Assembly (NCBI GenBank): GCA_002049455.2
Contig: KV918913.1
Span: 62,001-126,000 of the forward strand
Source of the DNA: Porphyra umbilicalis
Taxonomy: Eukaryota; Rhodophyta; Bangiophyceae; Bangiales; Bangiaceae
Direction: 5' to 3'
DNA: 64,000 bases
The first letter of the stretch is position 1, and every line of letters begins with the position of its first letter. This document shows positions 54,556-64,000 of the stretch, in pieces. A program made the position numbers and the translations under genes. The notes under the pieces were generated by a model. It was given only the letters and a program-made list of their open reading frames with translations, did no database searches and had not been told where the DNA came from.

Positions 54556-55559
54556 GCTGGATCAACCACGAGCCTCGTTTTCCCCCAAGTCGCTCGTAAA
54601 CGCTCGTTGAAGACGGGCTCCTGCTCGCACGCTAGGAGTGTTTGCTCGTGTCCCGACAAAAACACTCGTTGGGGCGCGGACGCGACGAGATTAGGGCGTG
54701 ATTAAGAGCGCGATGAAGTCTTCTCAAGTTCATACAAGTGCGACTTGATACACTAAACGGGAGCGGTGGTCAATACCGGATCTGTTCCGAGTGGGGCAAG
54801 AAGTACGTAAAAGGACACCATCGTGCAGCCCACTAGCAGAGGACGGTTGCGCCGACTATGGGGCGGTGAGTGGGAAGAGAGCGGGCAGTTTTCGCAGCCT
54901 GACGACTCTCTACCGGCGTTACCCGCTCTGGCCGCCGCCGCAGCCGCCACCCTTTCGCGGCCTCCTGCTCCCGCGAGGGCAAGCAAGCACCCCGATCTCG
55001 TACCAATAGAAGAAACAGGACGTGGCCTCGAAAGCGAGGGTGCAGTCCTAGCTCACTCATTTCATGCACTACCCAACCCCCCCCCCCCCCCCCGCAAGCA
55101 CCCATCTCTCGTACCAATGTCGGCGGTTCTGCCATTGCGATTCTTTGGTTACTTTCAAGCGATTTGAGGGCGACACAGTGTGGTGCCCCATCAAAACCGC
55201 GGCCTAAGACTTGAAATGGCCGGTCGGGGATCTGGCGACACAATTACTCGGCTCGGATGGCATGTCCAACGGCTAAGACAACGAGAATCAAGCTCACACG
55301 GCCAAGTCTCAGGCTTGTGTATCACTGTTATGATGCAATTTCACGAATTCAGGAGGGGCCTCGCCCCTGGTGCACTCAGGCGAGATCACTGTCAGCGCGG
55401 AATGGTGAGGACATCAGCGACCGGCCTCGACGTCCGAGGTTGAGTGTTTCTGCCCTGCGGCAATGTGTTTTGAGACGATCTTCATTGGATAAGAGCCATG
55501 TCCGCATTTTTCTGCTCGTGTAGCCGTGTGTTTCCAGCAATATGAATGGTTGGCGGTGG
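54556..55559. other. Intergenic, nothing recognised
   Basis: No gene. A C run of 15 or more lies at about 55078-55092. GCAAGCACCC-ATCTCTCGTACCAAT (55093-55118) repeats a block at about 54981-55008. Promoter-like features were not seen. Confidence 0.4.
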
Positions 55560-57020
55560 CCACTTCTCCCATAAATGCCCCCAGAGCAGGTGGGGGGGCG
55601 GGAGAGACCCCAACCGCCACTACCGATGCCGCAAAGGGCACCCCTGGCGGCCGGCGCCAAACCCCCGCCCCCGCCGCCTGCGCGTTGGCCTCAACTCTGG
55701 TCGCGGCCTGTGTGGTGGCGGTGGTGATGGCAGTGTCCATGGCTTCGGAGGATACGGCGGCGGCTTGGGGACAGGGGGCGGGCGGGGAGGCGGGGCGGCG
55801 GTGGGGGTGGCCGCTGTGGGTCGCGGCCGAGGCGGCGGATACGGCGGCGTCCGCTGGCGTCGCCAAAGAGTGGCGGCGGTGTCGGAGGCCGCCGGCGGGA
55901 CGGCAGCTGCGGCGGACAGGCGGCGGCGGGGCGGCAAAGGTGGCGGCGGCAGGGCGCACCGGTGGCGGCCGCGGTTAAGCCGGCCCGCCGGGGCGGTCGG
56001 TCGCGCCGGCGCCTGGCGGCGGGACGTCGGCGGCGGGCGGCGGCGAGCGGCGGCGGTTCGGCGGCGACGTGTGGCGGCGGAGTGACGGCGCGGTCCGCGG
56101 CCTTCTGCGGTGAGGCTGCAAGCAGCGGCGGCGGCAAGGAGCGGGATCGCGTCGGCGGCCTCCCGCCGCGGCGGCGCCGGGGGGGGCATTCGTGCGAGGG
56201 GGGTGCGCGGTGTCGGCGGCGGCGGCGGCAAGCCGCGGCGGTGTTGTGCGTTGCGGCGGCGTCGGCCGCAACCGCCTCGCGTCGCCGTTGACGCCAACAA
56301 TGCACAAGGCGGGGGCCGCGGCAAGGGGCGGCAGCGATGCGGCGGTCGCCGGCCGCGGCTGCCGTGTTGTCGGCGCGGGGGGGGGGGCGGACGTGCGGGG
56401 GGGGTGCGCGGTGTCGGCGGCGGCGGCGGCAAGCCGCGGCGGTGTCAGGCGTTGCGGCGGCGTCGGCCGCCGCCGCCACACGTCGCCGCCGCCGCCGCCA
56501 ATGCACAAGGCGGCGGCGGCGGCAAGGGGCGGCGGCGATGCGGCGGTCGGCGGCCGCGGCTGCCGCGTTGTCGGTGCGGGGGGGGGTGCGGACGTGCTCG
56601 CGGGGTGCGCAGTGTCGGTGGCAGCGGCGGCAAGCCGCGGTGGCGGGCGGCGACTGCGACGCGGCATCGGCGGTGGTCTTGGCGGCCAAGGAGGTGGGCG
56701 CAGCTGCGGAAGGGGGTGGTGTTGCCGGCGCCACGTCGATCTTGGGTGGGGGGCGGGCGTCAGCGGCAGCAAGGGGCGGCGCCGCGGCGGCTGTCGCGGT
56801 TTTCGCGCCCGCCGGCGACAGGCCCCCCACGCTGGGCGGCGCCGCGGCAGCCAACGGGGGCAGCGACTCGGCGGCGACGACTCGGCGACGGTGCCTCGGC
56901 GCGGCCCGCCGCCGTCGGGCGACGGCGGGGCGACGGCGGCGGTGGCCGGCCGCAAGGTGGCGGGCTGCACCGGCGGGGGGGCGGAGGCGAGGGGCGCCGC
57001 CCCAAGACGTCCCCCTGATA
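55560..57020. other. GC-extreme region containing a 201-bp tandem repeat
   Basis: Open in most frames on both strands, up to about 450 codons. The translations are Ala/Arg/Gly/Pro low-complexity sequence and no domain is recognised, so no gene is called. Confidence 0.45.
56176..56780 (+). repeat. 201-bp tandem repeat, ~3 copies
   Basis: GGGTGCGCGGTGTCGG-type starts at 56201, 56402 and 56603, spacing 201 bp. Units share GCGGCGGCAAGCCGCGG, CAATGCACAAGGCGG and GCGGCTGCCG. Because 201 is a multiple of three, every frame stays in register across copies, which explains the long ORFs here. Confidence 0.85.
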
Positions 57021-57310
57021 TGGCCGGTCGCGTGTGAGTCATTGATTGGCACAAAATTGGATCAACAAATCTGCATCCGCCAAATAGTACTGAAACATAT
57101 GACCAAGATCAGTGGTAAATAATTTGCGCAGATTATGCCAGAAACCGGCACGGCCGGATGCTTATCCGCCGCTGAGGTGCTCCCGTGGTGCTACCGTCTG
57201 CGACACATTTAGCCTCCCTGCACGACTCTCTGGCGACACTTTGTCGTATTGTGTCGCCAATGTGTCACCCATGAGGAACCAATGAGTCCTCCTGGGGCAC
57301 GACCGCCGAC
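57021..57310. other. Intergenic, nothing recognised
   Basis: 290 bp of lower GC content between the GC-extreme block and the chromovirus fragment. A TGTGTCGCCA-type motif repeats near 57230-57270. Confidence 0.4.
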
Positions 57311-58512
57311 TATGGCAGTCGCCCGCGGCCTTGCCATCGTCAAGCCCGACGAACCCTTCTTAGTCAAGTTATGCAACTTTGGCAAGGACTAAGGCATTGT
57401 TCGCAAGAACTCAACATTGGGGTTTGCAGAGCCCTACCAAGGGCCGATGTTTTCCGCCGTCTTGGATGACAACAATCCAAAGGATAGAACCGATACTTCA
57501 TCGGACGACGCGAGTCATAACCCGCTCGAGGACCTCGACCTCAGTGAGGCTCCCGAGTATCCGCACCAGCGTATTCGAGATATTCTCAAGACAGATTCGT
57601 CTATGTGGGATGGAACCCTTGGCGTCATCCGTGCTACGGAGCACGCCATCGTCACTCCTCCAGACGCTCTGCCCGTACGGGCTCAAACCTACCGGACCGG
57701 GCCGTTCAAACGGCAGAACATCTCTGATCAGATCAACAAGATGTTGAAGCTCAACGTCATTGCCCCTAGCCATAGTACTTGGGCGAGACCTGTGGTAATT
57801 GTACCAAAGAAGAACGGCAAAGCCCGATTCTGTATCGACTATCGTCGGTTAAACAACATCACAAATAAGGATGCTTATCCCTTGCCTCGAGTGGGGGACT
57901 GCCTTGACTCCTTGGGAGATGCCCAGGTGTTTACGTCTCTCGACTGCACCGCGGGGTACTGAAAAGTGCCCTTACGCAAGGAAGACCAAGATAAGACGGC
58001 CTTCACAACGCATTGTGGTATATACCACTGGTTATCAATGACTTTCGGCTTGACGAACGCGCCTGCTACACTTCAGCGTGCGTTGGATATTATCCTCTCG
58101 GGCTTGAAGTGGCAGATATGCCTTGTCTGCTTAGACGACGTCATCATCTTCTCCGCGAACACGGAACAACACTTCAAAGACGTTGACACGGTTCTGCACC
58201 GTCTCCCCGAAGCCGGGGTTACCCTGAACTTGGAAAAGTGCACATGGTTCTCCGACGAAGTCGAATACCTCGGACACATTGTCCGCCCAGGGCAACTGCT
58301 TGTGCATAACAAGAACGTTGATTCTCTGAAAGCACGCCAAGTTCCCAAGGACAAAGACCCAGCTGAAAAGCTTCTTGGGCATGTGCAACGTCTATCGACG
58401 TTCTGTCAAGGACTTTGCCAAACGAGCGAAGCCCCTGAACGCCCTGACTAGGGCCGAGATCCCACCGGATCTACCACCGCCGACGGACGTGGCCATCGCC
58501 ACGTTCGAAGAC
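57311..58512 (+). mobile_element. Chromovirus pol fragment (copy 3)
   Basis: 1.2 kb aligned with copy 2 from about 36701 to 37900, covering the reverse transcriptase (SHSTWARPVVIVPKKNGKAR, DAYPLPRVGDCLD and the region of the YLDD box). No LTR or other part of the element is present on either side; the similarity starts and stops abruptly. Fossil; broken, with a few breaks. By eye it is close to copy 2 (about 95%). Confidence 0.92.
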
Positions 58513-60189
58513 CAGCCGCTTGATGGCGAGGTGGTGTGGCCGGGGTCGCGAGCGGCTCGTTCCCCTCACCAACAGTACCCCCCTCATTGAGAGATGAAAA
58601 AAAAGCATGTCACCGAGCGAGTTCGCTCAAGCTTGTGGTCGTGGGCTCGTTCCCATCAGCGACTAACCTAGCCGTAGTTTGCACAGTACCCTCATGGCGC
58701 CGCCCTGGGCCGCTCCACGTGCCCGTGCGGCCATTGACAGCGGAGGCGGTGCCTCATTCCGCTCGCTCTCAGCGCCGCGTGCGGGCAGCATTGCGCACCT
58801 CGCGACCCGAAATCCAGGCCAGGACGGTTCTCCTGCAGCGATAGGGCGATTTTCCAGGGCGACTGATGAAAACGGATGCGCAGACCGTCTACACAATGCC
58901 GTTCTGCTACGACGACTGTGCAAGCTGACGACAACGAAGACCTCGTTTGCCGGCAGCGCAGTCATCCTGTCAGCCGTACTTCGACTCCAGTAACACACTC
59001 AATAGTACTGCGTATACTGCATGTCGTCATGTACAATGTCATGAAACAAACAAGTACAACACCGATATGTTGTGGCCCCCACCTGTCCTACTAACTGGAA
59101 TACTAGGTCTTCGTAGAAAATCGACTAGTGCGTCTAATGAAAAGAAACTACAACACAAAGACAATCCTCGAATAACTTTGAACAAATGATGCGGAGCATA
59201 CACTGGCAGAGCGATGAGCTCCCCGTTGCGCTGGTAAAAGTTGAAGGACAATACGGAAATCATGTAGACGTTCTCTTCCCCTACTCCAAGTTGTCACAAA
59301 AAAGCTTCCGCCTGCCCACGCGCGCACGCAGACTTCGGAAGACTTTCGTTTTGTTCCTTGCCCCAATTGGCCGAAAAGACCCCTCGACAGGGGTTTTTAC
59401 AGTATGTGGCCGGAAGTGGAGTAGCCCCCCTTCTTTTCTTCACCGCCGCAATCAAAGTCGAAACCATGTGTGTGCATGGTACGAGGGCCTCCAGAACTGG
59501 CTCTGACCAATTTCTGATACAAGACACGTAATGATCCGATCTGGCATCTCATGGAAATGCACTTTCTTACGGCCGGCTACGACCATCACGTACCCCCCAC
59601 CACCACCGCCCATGTTGACCAACGGCCACACATGTCGTCCAGACTTCCCCGCAGCACCGATGACACGCATTTTGTTGCCTTGCCACGTCGAGTTCCGCCT
59701 GTAGCGCCATCATCGGGCCATTTATTTCACAAAAAGGCGTTGAAGACAACGGTGGGATGCAAGGAAAAAGGTCTGTCTCTCAAGCCTATTGTCGTAGCCG
59801 CCTGAACAGGCGTCACAAAAAAGCTGATTAAGTAGGCTCCAGGATGCGTTCATGCGGAGCGTCAATGCTCGTTCCATTGCCGAGTTCTGTGCGCGCCAAT
59901 ATGAGTCGCGCTCATGCGCCTTAATGCGTGGAATCGACCTTTAGTCACCTAGTCGTGTGTGCTCGTCATGCCGGGAGAATCCCCCACCCACTCTGAGCAC
60001 CAGCGTTTTCCGTCTCTCTCCTCATACAACCCCCTCCTCGTCCCCCCCCGTTGCCGATCGTCCCCGCATTCTTGTTGCCCGGCTCCCTTTGTGACTCTGG
60101 TCACGTATGGTTACGGCTGAGCTGGTTGTAGTGGTGGGGGTTGCGGGGGTAGAGGTGGGGGAGGGGTGGGGACGGAGAGCTGCGGCGGG
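58513..60189. other. Intergenic, nothing recognised
   Basis: 1.7 kb without a convincing gene. Composition is mixed. Short stop-free stretches on both strands show no conserved motif. About 60120-60180 is G-rich on the plus strand. Confidence 0.45.
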
Positions 60190-60482
60190 GGGCCAACTAG
60201 GGTTGCCCAACTGGTTTTTCGTAATTGGTTAAAACTGGTTTACATTGGGTAAAAGTCGGACATCGCTTGCAAACTAGTTTCGGATGCAAAATATTGGTTA
60301 AACTGGTTGTTTTTTAAATACGGAACAGTTGCGGTCACGTGACCGGAATGGTCCCAGTTCGTTGGTGTTAAGTGTGTGACGAGTCCCAACTTGATGACGC
60401 GTGCACGACCAGATCCGACGACTCGTGTCTTCGTCTCTCACACCGGCCCCGTCGCCGACGCTTCCCGTGCTGCGAGCCCACC

Positions 60483-60716
60483 ATGGCTCCACCAGTAGCC
60501 CTGCCGCCCGCGGCTGCCTCAGAACCTGCTACTTCACCGATCACAGCCACACCAACGCCGCCACCTTGGGCTCCAACCCCGTCAGATGGCGACGACGGTT
60601 CGACCGGTGGCCTTCCCCTGGCACCCCGTGCATCCTGGCAGGTACTAGAGGGGTCTGTTTGGGGACCCGTGCCGCAACAAAGCAAGGGTGGCCACCATAC
60701 CGCCCCGGACCACTGA
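60483..60716 (+). CDS. Small ORF in hAT copy B, doubtful
   Basis: An ATG in a good context (ACCATGG) opens 77 codons, MAPPVALPPAAASEPATSPI and on to RASWQVLEGSVWG, ending at TGA. Position near the element's left end would suit the start of a transposase gene. The SWQVLEGSVW segment is only faintly like the aromatic part of a BED finger. The frame ends early and no catalytic domain follows. Confidence 0.3.
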   Translation: MAPPVALPPAAASEPATSPITATPTPPPWAPTPSDGDDGSTGGLPLAPRASWQVLEGSVWGPVPQQSKGGHHTAPDH

Positions 60717-60724
60717 AAACAGAC

Positions 60725-60945
60725 TCCTGTGACCACATCGTACAGCAGTCTTGTATCCACACCGCACAGCAGTCGTGAAACCACACCATACACAAGTCGT
60801 ATAACCACACCGCACCCACACCGCACACGAGTCGTATAATCACATCGCACACGAGTCGTATGATCACACCGCGCACGAGTCGTGTAACGACACCGCACCT
60901 AAGTCGTACATCCACACCGCACACAAGTCGGGCAACCACACCCCA
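60725..60945 (+). repeat. 26-bp tandem repeat in hAT copy B
   Basis: About seven variants of CACACCGCACACGAGTCGTA plus a short AT/CA spacer. Copy A has a single unit at the same place (around 30803), inside a 427-bp length difference between the copies. Confidence 0.8.
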
Positions 60946-62439
60946 CACGACCGCACAGGAAAAGGACCGCCACGCACGCATCACGCCGCCGTGCGTGAAG
61001 AGTGAAGGTGCATGTACCTAGCAGCCTCGCGTAGATCTAGGAAAGAAAAGAAACAAGGAGGACCAATGCGCATGCCGAGAACACATCATGCACACAGAAG
61101 CAAAAGAGAAGGGAACGCCGCGCAGAGGAGACAGATGCTCGTGTCAGACGCGCTGCACACAGACAGCATCACATGTACTGGCAGCTCGAGCGACGTCCAC
61201 ATATCACCTACAAACGTATCACCCACAGACACACACGAGCACAATTCCATGTATCATACCATGCAGCTGGACGTGATGATGAGGGATGATGCCACAACCC
61301 TATGCGGTGCAGTAGACGGATGCCTACAACAAGTCAAAGACCAGCGTGGGTACAGCACATGGCACCAATGACCAACCGACGACAGAGCGTTCGGCGGGGG
61401 CGTGAGGAGGGAGGTAGACTTCCAACGGGCTCGTTAGGCGTGGCACCGAGAGCAACAGAGACAACGGAACAGGATAGGGTGGGGGGGGGGACGAGTGTGG
61501 CGCTTGGGTCGGCGTGACCTGGGAGAGTGGATTGCGCATCGTCAGAAACCTGGTGCCCTCAGACGAAACCCAAACGGCCTCGGACGAACCTGAACGACAC
61601 TGAGTCGTTCGGCTTTCGTTCGAGTGTTCGTCCGGCGAACGAACGCCGGACGTTCCCGGGTTCTCGTCCGGAAAAATCACAATCCGCCCACAGCGTTCTG
61701 TCAGCGAGGTGCCTGTTCAGGCCTCTGTGAGAGCCTTCAATACAGCCGGCCCGGCTCGAAGCCGATTTCTATGACAGTCCCTGATCGAGACAGCGACAAA
61801 CGTGGCCAATCAGAGTCCCTCTAGCGGCAAGGCCACCAAGTCCCTGAGACAAGTCAAGCTTCGAGTGCCTGTGCAGCTCCAAGTCCGAATGATAAGGCGT
61901 TCCTGGAGCTTCATGAGAGCGTCCTGCCATCGACGGCAGACAAACCATAGTAAGTATCGGTGACGATTTTCGGTGTTTGATTTTTCAAACATAGGGCACC
62001 CGACAGTTCCTGTCGTACGGCCCTGCCGAGGGCAAGGAGAGGGGTGCAGGTCTGGAGTGGAAGCTACAGTACAGGAGAGGGGTGAGCTCTACGAGAGAAA
62101 CTGACACACCTCACAGAGCAGTCCTTGCCTTGGCTGACTTCTTCATGTCGGTCATCCTCCCCTGGTCGACACTCACGCACTCTGGTTACCGTGCTGCCGC
62201 GTGAGCCTTCCTGCATCTGGGACGGCAGCAGTAGACGAGAGGACGGTATCGTGGAGGCACACGTTTTACGACGGGGGAGAGCGGCGATGGCTACGAATGT
62301 TGACAGCGGTGAACGCGGAGGAGGACAGCGGCGTCGGTGGGGGGGGGTGCAGCGGTGAGCGGGGGATGGGGGGTCGGAACGGACGAGGTCTGGACGTGAG
62401 CAAGAAGGGGCAGGTGGGGAGAAGTGCGTTACGTTGAGG
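60946..62439. other. hAT copy B interior, no gene
   Basis: 60946-61315 is shared with copy A; 61316-62439 is specific to copy B. No transposase is recognised. Around 61600-61665 is a dyad-rich stretch (GTTCGTCCGGCGAACGAACGCC). Confidence 0.5.
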
Positions 62440-62840
62440 GGTGGGGAGGGAGGGGCAAGGCGAGGCGGGGCAAGGCCGGGCGGGGCAAGGCGGGGTGGGG
62501 AAAGGCGGGGTGGGGCAAGGCGGGGCGGCGAAGCGCGGGGAGGGGTAAGGCGGGCAGGGGTAAGGTGGGGAGGGGCAAAGCGGGGAGGGGCAAGGCGGGG
62601 AGAGGCGAGGCCGGGAGGGGCAAGGCGGGGAGGAGCAAGGCGGGGAGGGGCAATGCGGAGAGGGACTATGCGGGGAGGGAGAAGGTGGTGAGGGAGAAGG
62701 TGGTGTGGGAGAAGGTGGTGTGGGAGAAGGTGGTGAGGGGGAAGGTGGTGAGGGGGAAGGTGGTGAGGGGGACGGTGGTGAGGGGGAAGGTGGTGAGGGG
62801 GAAGGTGTTGAGGGGGAAGGTGGTGAGGCAAGCGGACCGG
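62440..62840 (+). repeat. 15-bp purine minisatellite in hAT copy B
   Basis: Two related 15-bp arrays: GGGGCAAGGCGGGGA variants (about 62450-62660), then GGTGGTGAGGGGGAA variants (about 62685-62830). The 15-bp period keeps all frames open, giving RGKAG-type repeats on the plus strand and PPHHL-type repeats on the minus strand; these are not taken as proteins. Confidence 0.87.
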
Positions 62841-63053
62841 CGTCCTTAGCTTTGCAGTCTTAGTCATCATCTATATTAGAGAAATTCTGGCAACCAACAG
62901 AAGTACTGTGAGGATGGTACCGAGCTGTATTTGGGGCCCCAACGTCTGTCCGGAAGAAAGGCCTTTCATTCGGCCGCTCGTCCGACCGGACGACTGCCGA
63001 TCGCTGGGACAAACGAATGCCGATTCGTCCGGCGGATGCCATCCGAACAATTA

Positions 63054-63182
63054 TTGTGCTTCTCACAAAAACTGGATCCGCAACATCCGCTTCAGCATCA
63101 TGAACCGCCCCCTGAGCCAATGAAACAGTGATTTTGCAACGGAAGCTGATGCACCGAGGTCCAGTTTTTGTGAGAAGCACAA
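63054..63182 (+). mobile_element. 129-bp MITE with TA duplication, copy 2 (nested in hAT copy B)
   Basis: Perfect 23-bp TIRs (outer part TTGTGCTTCTC), TA at 63052-63053 and 63183-63184. It differs from copy 1 (15506-15634, opposite strand) at only two positions in 129. It inserted after the hAT element did, or travelled with it. Confidence 0.9.
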
Positions 63183-63460
63183 TAACGGACGAAAAAGGGC
63201 GTTTGTTCGAGGGCACCAGATGTCTGAAGATGCCCGGGATGGGCCAACACGGCTGAGATTGCCGTGCGGGCTGTCCGTGCACCTGTCACCTCTTGGGTGG
63301 CTGCGACCCACTCGCTGCGGAGCCACAGACACCCAGTCTCATTTGTGGCTGGCGCTCGCCCTTGCCCAACTAACTAGTTTAAAAACTGGTTATTGGCTAC
63401 CGAACACATCGAATGAACTGGTTCGGCCGCGCGAACCAATTGGGCAACCCTAGGGCCAAC

Positions 63461-64000
63461 ATGAGTGATGTCTGGCACGGTCGCCGCTGAGCGGGAGTGA
63501 GGGAAACCGAGGGATACGTCGATAAAGCACAAGACAGTATGTATTAAAGTGCGCTAAAGCGGAGAGCACTGGGTTGGTCAGCACTGCCTGCAACGAGCTC
63601 TGACCCAAGGTATCCCACCTCCAGCGGACTCTGTACTTAGCAGTCGCCATCGGAATCCCGGGGCGATCGGAATTCCGGGGCGAGCTATCATTTCAATTGC
63701 TCACAAGCACCTTGAAACGGCAAACCCAGTCGGACAAGCGAAGAATCAACCTGTGCATCCCGCATGGAGTAACTGACCACGCCGACTCGACGAATGTCGA
63801 GTCCTTCCTCCGCCAATGGCGAGCCGTCATCAGATCAATTCAATTCACGGTCAGAAAGGACGCTCTCCCCGTGGGGAGAGGACACTCAACATATTTAGAG
63901 TCTCAACAATATTTGTTATCTACTTGTTAGATATTGCTCCAAAGCCTTGTACATGAGACACGACGGTGTACCGTGTACCCGATTTCAACCTGCCCCCTTC
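63461..64000. other. Intergenic to window end, nothing recognised
   Basis: 540 bp after the hAT target duplication. No gene, element end or repeat identified. Confidence 0.4.

Larger units (their letters stand above)
60198..63452. mobile_element. hAT-type element copy B, 3.26 kb, non-autonomous
   Basis: Left end TAGGGTTGCCCAACTGGTT; right end is the complement of TAGGGTTGCCCAATTGGTT (18 of 19 matching). A perfect 8-bp duplication GGGCCAAC lies at 60190-60197 and 63453-63460. The duplication length and TAGGG ends fit the hAT superfamily. AACTGGTT motifs crowd both ends. No hAT transposase domain is visible inside. It contains a 26-bp array, a 15-bp minisatellite and a nested 129-bp MITE. Copy A (19868-20032 plus 30671-31198) is its relative, split by the Harbinger element. 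Confidence 0.88.

Noticed and set aside
55691-57052. 453-codon minus-strand ORF with Arg/Ala/Pro repeats
   Set aside because: Explained by the 201-bp in-frame tandem repeat and GC bias; the opposite strand and other frames are equally open.
62064-62870. 268-codon minus-strand ORF with PPHHL and PPRLA repeats
   Set aside because: The repeats come from a 15-bp minisatellite whose period is a multiple of three; the rest shows no domain.

Overview
The window is nuclear DNA of a eukaryote with a very GC-rich genome. Evidence: a four-exon gene with GT-AG introns, a Golgi-type glycosyltransferase, chromodomain Ty3/gypsy elements and several eukaryotic DNA-transposon superfamilies. GC-saturated coding sequence, long G or C runs and few host genes fit a bangiophyte red alga (Porphyra/Pyropia-like) best, but that is an inference; a GC-rich green alga or haptophyte is not excluded. 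No rRNA or tRNA gene and no CRISPR array was seen.

Only two host genes are convincing. They converge at 11.1-15.0 kb: an intronless GT31 (Fringe/galactosyltransferase-like) type II membrane protein on the plus strand, and an organelle-targeted methionine-R-sulfoxide reductase B with three introns on the minus strand. Most of the remainder is transposable elements, minisatellites and unassigned intergenic DNA.

Layout. 1-4931: 3' part of a chromovirus (copy 1), left-truncated by the window edge. 4.9-10.9 kb: no gene recognised. 11.1-15.0 kb: the two host genes. 15.5 kb: a 129-bp MITE. 17.7-19.76 kb: a tandem duplication carrying a G-quadruplex-prone 16-bp minisatellite. 19.87-31.2 kb: a nest. 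An hAT-type element (copy A) is split by a 10.6-kb PIF/Harbinger element (20033-30670; 27-bp TIRs, TTA duplication) that encodes a DDE transposase and a Myb/SANT-like partner and itself carries a 628-bp Tc1/mariner-type insertion. 31.2-32.4 kb: the C-terminal half of a pogo-type DDE_1 transposase. 33791-43830: a full-length chromovirus (copy 2) with 388-bp LTRs, a GCGTC duplication and an antisense gene block between pol and the 3' LTR. 44-47 kb: GC-rich DNA without a firm gene. 47072-47826: a non-autonomous hAT with an 8-bp duplication. 48-57 kb: several foldback and tandem repeats and doubtful ORFs. 57311-58512: a chromovirus pol fragment. 60198-63452: hAT copy B, ended by 8-bp duplications, containing a second copy of the 129-bp MITE.

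The most informative relationship is between the two hAT copies. Copy B preserves the uninterrupted sequence that copy A had before the Harbinger element entered, so the Harbinger ends, its duplication and the insertion order can be read directly. The most unusual gene content is the antisense ORF pair shared by both chromovirus copies, whose products match no family I recognise.
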